Origin: JBFLVQ01 sp040758525
GTDB lineage: Bacteria > Acidobacteriota > Blastocatellia > Chloracidobacteriales > JADJPF01
Assembly (NCBI GenBank): GCA_040758525.1
Contig: JBFLVQ010000106.1
Coordinates: forward strand, 1 to 18,525
Direction of reading: 5' to 3'
Length of the DNA stretch: 18,525 nt
Numbering within the stretch: the stretch's first letter is position 1; each line of letters opens with the position of its first letter. The position numbers and the translations under genes are program-made. The notes beneath the pieces were generated by a model. The model was not told where the DNA came from. It saw only the letters and a program-made list of their open reading frames with translations, and made no database searches. Shown in pieces: positions 1-10,700 of the stretch.

Positions 1-1
1 T

Positions 2-1891
2 CGTAATCTCACAATAACAGCAGGTTTACGCTACAACTATTTTACTCCTATAGAAGAGACAAACGGCGCAATGGTACGGCCAATTATGGATGTACGTGAT
101 TGGTTTAATCAACGTCAGACAGATATGAATGCAGGAATTCCTTCAGATGCTTCGCCACTTATTGGTTTTGAGCTGGCAGGCAGCAAAAATCATCGACCGG
201 GTTGGTATGAACCAGATAAGAATAATTTTGCTCCACGCCTTGCTGTCGTTTACAGTCCTGAGTTTAACAAAGGTTTATGGCGCATACTCTTCGGAACAAC
301 TGGCCAGAGCGCTATTCGTGCCGGTTTTGGTGTCTACTTTCATCGTATTGGAGGTGCACTAGCAACAGCGCTGGACAAATTTGGCTCGCCTGGTTTATCA
401 ACTACACAATTTAGCTCATTTGTATTGTATAATCTAAAGACTGCACCACGTTTTACAGGTACTAGCGATGCGCTTGGCACAGCTGGTCTGCCACCCATTA
501 GTGCTTATCTAACACCGCCAAACAGCGCAACATTACCATTTTTTTTCAATAAAGGTGCTGGTGTTAATGGCTTTATGATAGACAACCGTCTATCTACACC
601 TTATACAATGAGTGCAACTTTTTCGCTGCAACGTGAGTTGCCAAAACGCTTCTCTCTTGATATCACCTATGTAGGTACATTTGGACGACAATCATTGAGT
701 TATATTGATCTGGCGCAATACTATGGTTACCTGCGTGATACTGTTTCTGGAGAAAATCTTTGGAGCGCATATAATAGAATCGTTGATATTATTGGTCCTG
801 ATCCATTTAGACCAATAATCAATCCTAATGATCCAAGAGCATTAGCAAGCATTGCACCAATAGCTTTCTTTGAAAATCTATTGCCCAATCTACCAAACTT
901 TATTGGTAGATCAGAGTTAAATGCCACACAGGCTTTCTACATATTGGCAGCAAATGCTAATGGTTCCTGGACGGCACCTCTGCAAATGTTAGATACCAAT
1001 CTAACACCAGGTAATAGTCCATGGAATAGAACTATTGATCCAGATCGAGATGGATTCGTACTTTTCCAACCACAATATAACTCTCTTTCAACCTATACTA
1101 ACTTTGGTAGTTCCAACTACCACAGCTTACAACTATCTTTGCGACGTAATATTGGTAGCACACTTCTGGGGATAAATTATGTGTTATCAAAATCGATCGA
1201 TAATGGTTCAGCACCAGAAAATAACGATCTGATTTTTGGTACTACTGGTGCTGATCAGATTCAAAATGCTTTTCGTCGTGATGCTGGACGCGCACTTTCA
1301 AACTTTGATCTACGTCACAATTTTAATGCATACGGCGTAATTGATCTGCCGTTTGGACGCGGACATGCAATCGGAACAGGCACGCATGGACTTGTTAACC
1401 AGCTTATTAGTGGATGGACAATAACAGGTATTTGGCGCTGGCGTTCTGGTTTCCCACTCAGTGTCAGCAATGGTTTCGCATTTCCAACCAATGCGCTCAA
1501 TCAAGGTCCAGCAACGCTTGTCAGCTCGGCAAAAACAGAAATCACTCGCAGAGATCCTTCAGGTAATGTTAATCTCTTCAAAAACCCAGCTACTACGCTT
1601 AGCAAATTTCAATACACACGACCTGGTGAAGTAGGTTCACGTAATGTGATAACAGGACCCGCCAACTTCACTATTGATTTAGGTATTAATAAACGCTTAA
1701 CCCTACCCTGGAAAGAAAATCATCACCTAGAGCTACGTGCCACCGCATTTAATCTCCTTAATACAGTAAATTTTGGCACAAGCTTTTTCTCCAATACATT
1801 ACGAATAAGCTCTCGAAGCAATTTTGGAAGACTTACAGGAACTGCTGGTGATAGCAGACAATTCGAATTTGCTGTTCGTTATGAGTTCTAA
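2..1891 (+). CDS. TonB-dependent receptor, Oar-like, C-terminal beta-barrel part (5' end outside window)
   Basis: The reading frame is open from base 2, so the first ATG at 71 is internal and the gene begins upstream; 629 residues are visible. Near the start the window reads LTITAGLRYNYFTP, the barrel-strand pattern of Oar/TonB-dependent receptors, followed by NNFAPRLAVVYSP and IRAGFGVYFHR. Later strands include YHSLQLSLRRN, DLRHNFNAYGVIDLPFGRG and HHLELRATAFNLLNTVNFG. The protein ends FEFAVRYEF, with the terminal aromatic residue expected of an outer-membrane beta-barrel recognised by the Bam machinery. The family moves bulky substrates across the outer membrane using TonB energy. The plug and any signal peptide or carboxypeptidase-like N-terminal domain would lie upstream. 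The substrate cannot be read from this part. It is followed by two ABC permeases on the same strand, suggesting an envelope transport operon. The family is fairly certain; the role is not. Confidence 0.88.
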   Translation, partial: RNLTITAGLRYNYFTPIEETNGAMVRPIMDVRDWFNQRQTDMNAGIPSDASPLIGFELAGSKNHRPGWYEPDKNNFAPRLAVVYSPEFNKGLWRILFGTTGQSAIRAGFGVYFHRIGGALATALDKFGSPGLSTTQFSSFVLYNLKTAPRFTGTSDALGTAGLPPISAYLTPPNSATLPFFFNKGAGVNGFMIDNRLSTPYTMSATFSLQRELPKRFSLDITYVGTFGRQSLSYIDLAQYYGYLRDTVSGENLWSAYNRIVDIIGPDPFRPIINPNDPRALASIAPIAFFENLLPNLPNFIGRSELNATQAFYILAANANGSWTAPLQMLDTNLTPGNSPWNRTIDPDRDGFVLFQPQYNSLSTYTNFGSSNYHSLQLSLRRNIGSTLLGINYVLSKSIDNGSAPENNDLIFGTTGADQIQNAFRRDAGRALSNFDLRHNFNAYGVIDLPFGRGHAIGTGTHGLVNQLISGWTITGIWRWRSGFPLSVSNGFAFPTNALNQGPATLVSSAKTEITRRDPSGNVNLFKNPATTLSKFQYTRPGEVGSRNVITGPANFTIDLGINKRLTLPWKENHHLELRATAFNLLNTVNFGTSFFSNTLRISSRSNFGRLTGTAGDSRQFEFAVRYEF

Positions 1892-1910
1892 GTTCAGAAC
1901 CTATGTAACT

Positions 1911-3329
1911 ATGATTACACAAATAGCACACAAAGAGTTTATCGAAGTAATTCGTGATGGGCGTTTCCGCTGGACTGCGACCAGTATTCTTTTATTGCTA
2001 ATATTATCACTTCTGTTAGGGTGGCACCATTACCACGAAGTACAAAAAGAACAACTTACTGCACAAGCTGCGGATGAAGAACAATGGCTTACACAAGGAG
2101 AACGCAATCCGCATATTGCTGCTCATTTCGGCAAATATGCCTTTAAGCCACATCCACCACTCTCATTTTTTGATCGAGGTATTGAATCTTATACTGGTAT
2201 TGCCGTTTGGATGGAAGCACACAATCAGGATGCATTCGAGTACCGTCCATTTGAGGATAGTACTACGGTTAGCAGCTTTGGAGAATTAACGACAGCTACG
2301 GTGTTGCAACTCTTATTACCGTTGCTGATTATTCTTATGTCGTTTTCTACATTCACAGCCGAACGCGAAAATGGCACATTAAGATTGATATTGAGCCTAG
2401 GTGTACAACGACGCTCACTTGTATTAGGTAAATTTATTGGTCTTACCGCTGCATTATCATTGTTAATTGCTCCTGCGATAGTTTTAGGACTTCTCACCCT
2501 CGCTATGGTAAATAGTAGTGAAGGTCTCGCCATTAGTACAACCCGATATGTAATGATATTTATTGCTTATCTACTCTATTTTGGTGCTTTCTTAAGTTTA
2601 TCGTTGACAATATCAGCCTGGGCGCGTACCTCACGTATAGCATTAGTGGTATTGCTAGGGTTTTGGATAACAACCGGGTTGATTGTACCACGCCTTTCTG
2701 CCGATATATCCGAAAATCTCTATCCTGTTCCATCTAGCTTCGAATTCTGGCAGAACGTAAATCACGACAAACACAATGGTATAGATGGCCATAATGCTAG
2801 TGACAACAGAGTGGAAGCGTTGAAGAAACGTGTATTGTCTCAATATCAAGTCTCTAAAATAGAGGAGCTACCAATCAATTTCGATGGTCTACTATTACAG
2901 GCTGGCGAAGATTATGGCAATCAAGTCTTCGACAAACATTATGGTAATTTATGGCAAACTTACGAATACCAGAACCATGTGCAAAAATTGACCGCCATTG
3001 TCGCGCCCTTGTTGGCAATCCGTTGGTTATCAATGGGATTAGCTGGCACCGACTGGCAGCACCATAAACACTTTGCCAATGCCGCAGAAAATTATCGGCG
3101 GCAATTGAATAAAACACTTAATGATGATCTAACTTATAAGTCGCGTACCGGAGAATATACCTATATCGCTGGACGTAGTTTGTGGGAGAGCATATCACCT
3201 TTCACTTATCAAACTCCTGGATTACTTTGGGCACTAAAAAATCATCTCAGTAGCTTGATTACGCTCACAGGCTGGTTTGTGCTAACAACAACAATGGCAA
3301 TTGTAACAACAACTAGAATTAAATCTTAA
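1911..3329 (+). CDS. ABC-2 type transporter permease, DUF3526-like (first of pair)
   Basis: This is an inner-membrane permease of 472 residues. I see six hydrophobic segments at about 23-40, 129-147, 175-198, 213-235, 242-261 and 448-467, with large extracytoplasmic loops after the first and fifth. AERENGTLRLIL (150-161), just after segment 2, is the signature of ABC-2 exporters. AGTDWQHHKHF (378-388) in the second loop is typical of DUF3526 proteins. I chose ATG 1911, 19 bases after the receptor stop, because MITQIAHKEF then lines up with MITRILLLDL at the start of the next permease. An in-frame ATG at 1881 would overlap the receptor by 11 bases, and the frame is open back to 1824. No good Shine-Dalgarno supports any choice. 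No ATPase is in view; it may lie upstream of the receptor. Direction and substrate are unknown. Confidence 0.85.
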   Translation: MITQIAHKEFIEVIRDGRFRWTATSILLLLILSLLLGWHHYHEVQKEQLTAQAADEEQWLTQGERNPHIAAHFGKYAFKPHPPLSFFDRGIESYTGIAVWMEAHNQDAFEYRPFEDSTTVSSFGELTTATVLQLLLPLLIILMSFSTFTAERENGTLRLILSLGVQRRSLVLGKFIGLTAALSLLIAPAIVLGLLTLAMVNSSEGLAISTTRYVMIFIAYLLYFGAFLSLSLTISAWARTSRIALVVLLGFWITTGLIVPRLSADISENLYPVPSSFEFWQNVNHDKHNGIDGHNASDNRVEALKKRVLSQYQVSKIEELPINFDGLLLQAGEDYGNQVFDKHYGNLWQTYEYQNHVQKLTAIVAPLLAIRWLSMGLAGTDWQHHKHFANAAENYRRQLNKTLNDDLTYKSRTGEYTYIAGRSLWESISPFTYQTPGLLWALKNHLSSLITLTGWFVLTTTMAIVTTTRIKS

Positions 3330-3341
3330 TAACTATACATA

Positions 3342-4784
3342 ATGATTACTAGGATTCTATTACTTGATCTACGCAATATGATAGCAGACCGCACACTTAT
3401 AGTAGTTGTACTGCTTTTTACTACCCTCATCTTTTATGCGCTTTACAATGGCAATAACTGGAAGAGTAAACGCATAGCATTGATTAAACAAGCTCAACAA
3501 GTCAGCGATAACCAACTGAATGAGGCTAAAAAACAGGTTATCGAAATCTATTCAGGACAAAAACGAGCTGAAGAACTACCTCAAGCTGGTAGACCGGGTA
3601 CCATTAAAACACTCGCTTGTTTATCTCCACAACCCTTAGCTGTTCTCTCTTTAGGTCAGGGAATAATACTACCCTATTCAGTAAGTATTGACATCTACTC
3701 AATCAAGTATATTCTCACTAACCAAACCGAAACAGATAATCCGGTAAATTTAATAGCTGGGCGCTTTGATCTTAGTTTTGTTTTTATCTATTTCTATCCG
3801 CTTCTTATTCTTGTACTCTCTTATAATATCCTCTCTGCTGAACGCGAGGAAGGTACATTACAAATAACATTATCTCAACCAGTACATGTACAAACAGTAC
3901 TACTTGGCAAAACATTGGCTCGTATAGTTGTTCTGCTAACAACAGGGTGGGGAGTGACATTGATCGGTTTATGGTTATTCAATATTGACATTAGTGACCG
4001 TGAAACTATCATACGATTGACTCTATGGTTGGCATTAATACTTATCTATACTTTCTTCTGGTTCTCAATTGCCCTGATGGTTAACGCTTTTGGCAAAAAC
4101 TCTGCAGCCAATGCCATCACTTTAATAACCATATGGCTTACCATTGTTATTGTAACACCAGTGTTACTAACTATAGTAACAACAAAGCTGCATCCATTAC
4201 CGTCGCGGCTAGAGTTGATCCGTGAGATACGTGCTGCCGACAATGCGGTTAATCGTGAAGATAAACAATTGCTCTCCCAGTACTATAAAGACCATCCAGA
4301 ATTGACTGTAAATGGTGCTGCTCTTAATCCAGAAGAAATAAGTTATGACGTCTATTATGCAAAGTATTATGCGATGCAACAAGAACTGCAACAGCGTGTT
4401 ATGTCACGACTAATTTATCATAACCAGCAACTCATGCGTCAACAATATATTATCACTAATTACCGTTTTCTCTCACCAGCTATCGTCATGCAGGAGGCAT
4501 TAAATAACCTTGCTGGCACCGACAGACAGCGTCATGAACAATTTATAAAACAGGTAGGAGAGTTCATAGATTTATGGCATTCAAAGTTCGCACCCATGGT
4601 CTTTCGCAAAGAAAGATTATCTGTAGTAGATTATGATAAACTACCTCGTTTCGAATTTCGTGAAGAACATACTAATGAGGTGGTGCGTCGTACACTTATT
4701 AGTTTTGTTGGTATAGGAAGTTTAGTATTAATCTTCAGTATTATCTCAGTTGTATGTTTACGTCATTACCCACTTATTAATTGA
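3342..4784 (+). CDS. ABC-2 type transporter permease, DUF3526-like (second of pair)
   Basis: This 480-residue protein is a paralogue of the preceding permease, starting 12 bases after its stop, so the two are surely co-transcribed and probably form a heterodimeric membrane channel. Hydrophobic segments fall at about 17-35, 145-163, 190-213, 225-249, 258-281 and 450-472. AEREEGTLQITL (166-177) is the ABC-2 signature, and AGTDRQRHEQF (391-401) matches AGTDWQHHKHF of its partner. The loops at 36-144 and 282-449 are large and charged. No Shine-Dalgarno is obvious before the ATG. The gene ends 12 bases from the stop of the convergent peptide synthetase, with no visible hairpin terminator between them. 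The pair needs an ABC ATPase that is not in this window. Export or remodelling of an envelope or metal-related substrate is possible, but the sequence does not decide it. Confidence 0.85.
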   Translation: MITRILLLDLRNMIADRTLIVVVLLFTTLIFYALYNGNNWKSKRIALIKQAQQVSDNQLNEAKKQVIEIYSGQKRAEELPQAGRPGTIKTLACLSPQPLAVLSLGQGIILPYSVSIDIYSIKYILTNQTETDNPVNLIAGRFDLSFVFIYFYPLLILVLSYNILSAEREEGTLQITLSQPVHVQTVLLGKTLARIVVLLTTGWGVTLIGLWLFNIDISDRETIIRLTLWLALILIYTFFWFSIALMVNAFGKNSAANAITLITIWLTIVIVTPVLLTIVTTKLHPLPSRLELIREIRAADNAVNREDKQLLSQYYKDHPELTVNGAALNPEEISYDVYYAKYYAMQQELQQRVMSRLIYHNQQLMRQQYIITNYRFLSPAIVMQEALNNLAGTDRQRHEQFIKQVGEFIDLWHSKFAPMVFRKERLSVVDYDKLPRFEFREEHTNEVVRRTLISFVGIGSLVLIFSIISVVCLRHYPLIN

Positions 4785-4796
4785 GTTTATTTGAAG

Positions 4797-7700
4797 TTAA
4801 AGAGCTACGTCGATACAATTTTTCAATTGCTCTGCCAATGATACTACTTCTGGTTCATTAACCATATTACCATGATTACCTGCTACCATCTTTATCTCGA
4901 CACTTGCCGATAACTTATACCAACCTAAGTCCAGTTGTGAGCTGAAATATGCATTCTCTTCACTGGCGCGTAAGAGGGTGAGTTTACCTGGATAAAATTG
5001 TGCCTGGTATTTGAGTGTGGCACGATAAATACTACTGTAAACTGCGAAATAACTTCGTAACCAAGGTAATCCAAATGTTATGGGCACTAGTTTATTCAAC
5101 TTCAACTGTTCAGAAACATATTCTATGCGCTCGTCAGAGCTAAGCCGCCGCAAGTATTCCAATGATAGGTCTAGACGATCAACAAAAAGTTCTTTAAGTA
5201 TTGCTGCATCATCAATTGTTTCATCACCAACAGGCAATACTGTATCAATCAAAGCCAGTAGCGCAACACTTTGGCCTTGTCTATATAGCTGTTGTGCCAT
5301 CTCAAAAGCAATAATACCGCCCGACGACCAACCGCCTAAAAAATATGGACCATGCTTTTGTACCAGATGCAAAGCAGTAAGATAATATGCTGCCATCTCT
5401 TCCACAGATTCAAGTGGCATTGTCTTTGTGTCTAGTCCAGATGCTTGTAAACCATAAAATGGCTGTTCATTGCCAAGATATCGTGCCAAATGATAATAAC
5501 AACCGACACTACCGCTGCCGGGATGTACACAGAAGAATGGTGGACGAGAACCTTGTGGTTGTAGCTCTACTAGTGCGTTATGTGTAATAGTTGAATTTGC
5601 TATGGCGCCTACAGCTATCTCTCCACGCGCAATTGATATTGCTTCAAAAAGAGCTGGATAATGCTTTACGTTAGCTTCGATCTCCTGAATGTTTGGATCT
5701 GTCAATGGTGTCAACCATTCAATATCGATACCACTTGTCACTAGAACAGCAGCTAATTTTTCGACCGTGGGTGACTCGAATAGTTTACTTAGTGGTAAAT
5801 CGATCTGAAAGCGATCACGTACACGAGAGATCAACTGTGTTGCCAGCAATGAATGTCCACCTATTTGAAAAAAGTCATCCTGTACACTAACACGTTCGAC
5901 AGCAAGAACATCACACCAAATATCAACTAACACAGCTTCCAGTTGATTGCGGGCTGTAACATAATCCTCACGATCATCAAGGCAAAGTTTGGACATCGGT
6001 AAAACCTGACGATCTATTTTGCCATTAGGTGTAAGTGGTATCGCATCTAGCCAAAGGAAAGCAGATGGAACCATAAACTCAGGAACCTTTTCCTTGAGGA
6101 AATTTATTAATTCATTCGAAGTCGCTGGTTGGTTTTTGGTAACTAGGTAAGCTACCAATCGTATATTGCCAGTTTTTTCTTCATAAGCAACGACAACACA
6201 ATCACGTACAGAAGGATGATTGGTCAGTATTATTTCAATCTCGCTTGGCTCAATACGATAACCACGAACCTTCACTTGATAATCGATACGACCAAGAAAC
6301 TCAATATTGCCATTGTTGAGAAGCCGTGCTCGATCTCCAGTTTTATAAAGACGTGCGCCTAACTCACCACTGAACGAATCTGGAATAAATTTTTCTGCAG
6401 TTATATCTGCTTGATCTAAATAGCCACGAGTAATACCAGTACCACCAACACAAAGCTCTCCAGGTAGTCCTATGCCAACAGGTTGAAGGTGTTTGTTAAG
6501 AATATAAATTCTCGTATTAGCAATTGGAACACCAATAGGTACACGCCCCAATACTGCTGTCTGCATACTACATTGATAAACACTGCTCCAAACTGAGCAT
6601 TCTGTAGGGCCATATTCATTAAATAGTACTGTATTTGGCAGGCACTGGTAGTGTCTATTTACTAATTCCAATGGACAAGACTCCCCTGCAACAATAATGG
6701 TTTTCAACGATTTTGCCTTATGCAGTTTATCTTCACTTAATAATAATGAATAGAGACTAGGCAAGCAGAGCATATGAGATATATTATGGTGCTCAATTAA
6801 TCTCTCCAATTCACCAAGATTAAAATGTACACCCTCTGCAGGAATGATTAGTGTGCCACCTTGACAAAGTGTCCAGAAGATTCCTGCTACCGAACTATCA
6901 AATGCAAAGGAAGAAAGCAAGAGAAATGCGTGAACAGATTCTCGATAATAAACAAAGCGCGCCAAAGTTGAATGCACCAAATTTTGATGTGTAACCTGTA
7001 CCCCTTTAGGCTTACCTGTTGAACCTGAGGTATAGATTAAATAAGCAAGGTTTTGAGGTATAGCTCTGCTGACAACTTCCTCTACACTTTCTTCATCTAT
7101 ATCAAATTTGTCTGTGTCTAAACAAATAACCCGCAAATCAGGCCTGGTTAACCTATCGATATGTTGTGTTTTTGTTATAACCAACAAGCAACCAGCATCT
7201 TTCACGATAAGATCAAGACGATCGTTAGGGTAAGATGGATCAAGAGGAACATAGGATGCACCTGTTTTAAGGATACCTAATATACCTATGATCATTTCCA
7301 GCGAGCGTTCTACACACAACCCTATCCGCATTTCTGGTATAGCACCAAGTTTCTGTAAATATCTGGCTAGCCGGTTTGCGCAAGCATCAAGCTCAAGATA
7401 GGTCAGACACTGTTCTCCACACTGAACAGCAATGGTAGATGGTGTATGCTTAACCTGCTGCTTGAATAAATCATATATACATAAATGTTGAGGGTATTCA
7501 GTTGTTGTGGGATTGAATTCAAGAAGCAAGTGTTGTTTTTCTGCATCAGTTAAGATCGATAACTGCGAGATATTACAGTTAGGGTTAGCTATAATACTCT
7601 TTAGCAGTCTTTGCAGCCGCTCAATCATAAGAGCAATTGTATCTGATTCAAACAATGCCGTCTGATACTCTATGGTGCCATTTAGACACTCATCTTTTTC

Positions 7701-10700
7701 CACTATAGAAAGGGTAATTTCAAATCTGGAGATATCAATGTCAGCTTCAGCAGGTCTTATCGTAAGCTCACCTAGATGAAGTGCTGACATAGGCGTATTC
7801 TGTAAGACAAACATTACTTGAAATAGGGTAGAATGGCTGAGCGCACGGATCGGTTGAATATCTTCCACCAACCGTTCAAAGGGTAGATCCTGATGTGTGT
7901 AAGCACCCAATGCTACCTTGCGTGTACGTGACAAAAGCTCACGAAAACTTGGATCTCCGCTCAAATCGCCACGCATAACTATAGTGTTAACAAAAAACCC
8001 AATCAAATTATCTAGCTCGACACTTCTCCTATTAGCAATGGGTGAACCGACACATATATCATCCTTTCCTGTATAACGGTGCAACAAAGCCTGGAAAGCC
8101 GCTAATAACAACATATAGAGCGTTGTTTTTTCACTGCGACATAATGCCTTAATCGAATTAGAAAAATCTTTATCAAGTGAGAAAGCTAATCTAGCACCGT
8201 GGAAAGATTGAATAACAGGTCGAGGTCGATCATAAGGTAATTCCAACAATGGTGATACTCCTGCTAACTGCTCTCGCCAATACTCAAGCTGCTGCTCCAA
8301 TACCTCTCCTCTTAACCATTCTCGTTGCCATAGCGCATAGTCAGCATACTGTACTGTCAATGGCTGCATCTCTACCTTCTCACCACGTAACTCTGCCTCG
8401 TAATATCCTGTCAACTCTCTTATCAATATCCCCAATGACCAACCATCTGCTACGATGTGATGCAGTGTCACTACTAATACATATTCTTCCTTGTTCATAC
8501 ACATCAAACAGCCTCGCAGCAGTGGCCCTTGTGTCAGATCAAATACACACTCTCCTAGCTCACTAGCTATCTGACGAGCAATCTGTTGCTGTTCTGCTAT
8601 TGCACTAAGATCTATGTTAGTGAGTGTAAATGGTTGTGATGGTAAGATAATCTGTATTGGTTCGCCTTGTCTGGTCTGGAAGACAGTACGCAGCACTTCG
8701 TGTCGCTTTATTATTTCATTTATACTCTTTTCCAACGCTTTTATATCCAGACTACCTTCAATTAAGAGTGAGTCTGTAATATTGTAGGCAGCACCACCTT
8801 CTTCAAGTTGATTAAGAAACCAGAGACGTTGTTGTGCAAATGATAGCGGCAAATCCTGATCACGTGTTACTGGTGTAATAATATCATTATACTTCTCGCT
8901 GTTATCTATAACTGCTTCTATTATAGCCGCAAGCTGAGTGATAGTTGCTGCTTGAAAGGCAGTTTGTAATGGTAGTTCAATAGAAAAAACCGTTCTCAAT
9001 CGAGAAATCATTTGAGTAGCAAGCAGCGAGTGTCCACCCAATGCAAAGAAATTATCATTGGCACCAATCCGCATTACACCTAATAGATCAGCCCAAATAG
9101 CTATTAATTTTTGCTCTATTATAGTTTGTGGAGCAATATAATTATTATCTAATTCAGAGTTATAGTCCTTAAAAATCAATAATGCTTGTTTATCGACTTT
9201 ACCATTAGCTGTCAGTGGTAAATGTTCTAATGTAACAAAACTAGATGGCAACATGTATTGAGGTAGTTTTTCTAAGAGAAAATCGTACAAGTAGGTTGGT
9301 AACTGCTTAATCAGCATAACGTGTAGCGGATCATTAGAATACTGGATCAGGTTATATGTATTATCAAAATTAGTTTTTAGATCAGAAATATTATTGTGAC
9401 CATTGACTCCACGTTTGCAAAAGAGTACATCAAAACAACCTTCTTCCCATAAGCAACTAATATCGACATCGTAATCAAGCTCATCACTAAGAAGCCAAAA
9501 CTCTTCCGGATCAATACCAATGTTAGTATGTGACTCAATTGCTTTACGTAATTCACCTACAGTTTGACAGCCTCTATTAGCGTTCAATAGCGACATAGCT
9601 AACAGGTCTTTTTCTACACGTCCATTAATAACTCTTCTAATACCAAGCCGAAGCGGACTTTCTTTAAGCAATACACTCTTAATATCTGATATTGTCAAGC
9701 CCTGCGCTTGCCAATCGAGCCAGGTGCAGCTAGTTTGTCGATCTGCAGGACATGGTGATGTGCCAACGTGTACTATTACGTCATAGCGGAAGCAAGTCAG
9801 CTCATTCTGATATTTCCCATGTTTAAGAAGAACTCTTACTTGATCAATCTCCGGAAATTGCGCTTTCAATACTCTAAATAGTGTTGGATCAATGAGCAAT
9901 TCACCTTCTTGAGAGATACGCTGTTGTGCGCGTTTTAACAATATCTGTGTGTCTAAGTCATCAGGCGACTGGAAAAGTTGAACAGAAATATGGAAAGCCT
10001 GTAATAAGCGAAAATCTCGTAGATCACCAATAAATATATAACCGCCAGAACGCAATGATTTGATTGCGCCAGTTAAGACTTTGAGAAAGTAGTCTAGGTC
10101 AGGAAAATACTGGACAATCGAGTTAAGAATCACAGTATCGAATGAACCTGGCCCAATATCAGAAAAATCATCTGCACTTCTTTGCATCAATGTAACACAA
10201 GATTGATCATGCCTATTATACTCAAGCTGTCGCTGTACATAATCGAGAGAAACTTGTGAAAAATCGCTGCCATAATAATATTCACATTCTGATATTAGTC
10301 GAAATAATAGTAATCCTGTGCCACAACCTATTTCCAATATACGTTTTGGTTTTAATGAGAGAATTCGTTCAATAGTGGCATCGCGCCATTCGCACATCTC
10401 GTCTTCTAACAAAGGAGCCTTCGTATAACTACTGTTCCAGCCAGTAATATTAAACGTTGTGTCTGAAATCCTATTACTCTGACTATAATTAAAATTATAG
10501 AGTGCCTGCCATTGATTAACTTGTTCGTCTTTTAAACGCTCTCGTTCATATTGCGGAATTGCATGACTATCCTGTGGTACAATATAAGCGATTAATTGCT
10601 TTTCTCCTCCTTGCGACTCACGTGCAATAACAACAGCATCCTGGAGCAATGGATGGTTGTTTAACACTGACTCAATCTCACCCAACTCGATACGGTAACC

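Noticed and set aside
71..1891. Receptor gene starting at the ATG at 71
   Set aside because: The same frame is open to base 2 and encodes a barrel strand (AGLRYNYFTP) typical of the interior of the family, so 71 is an internal methionine.
1824..1910. Longer N-terminus for the first permease, starting at 1824 or 1881
   Set aside because: It would overlap the receptor gene, adds residues not matching the partner permease, and MITQ at 1911 aligns with the start of the second permease.
4775..4810. Bidirectional terminator between the convergent genes
   Set aside because: Only 12 bases separate the stops, and I could not find a stable stem followed by a T-run on either strand.
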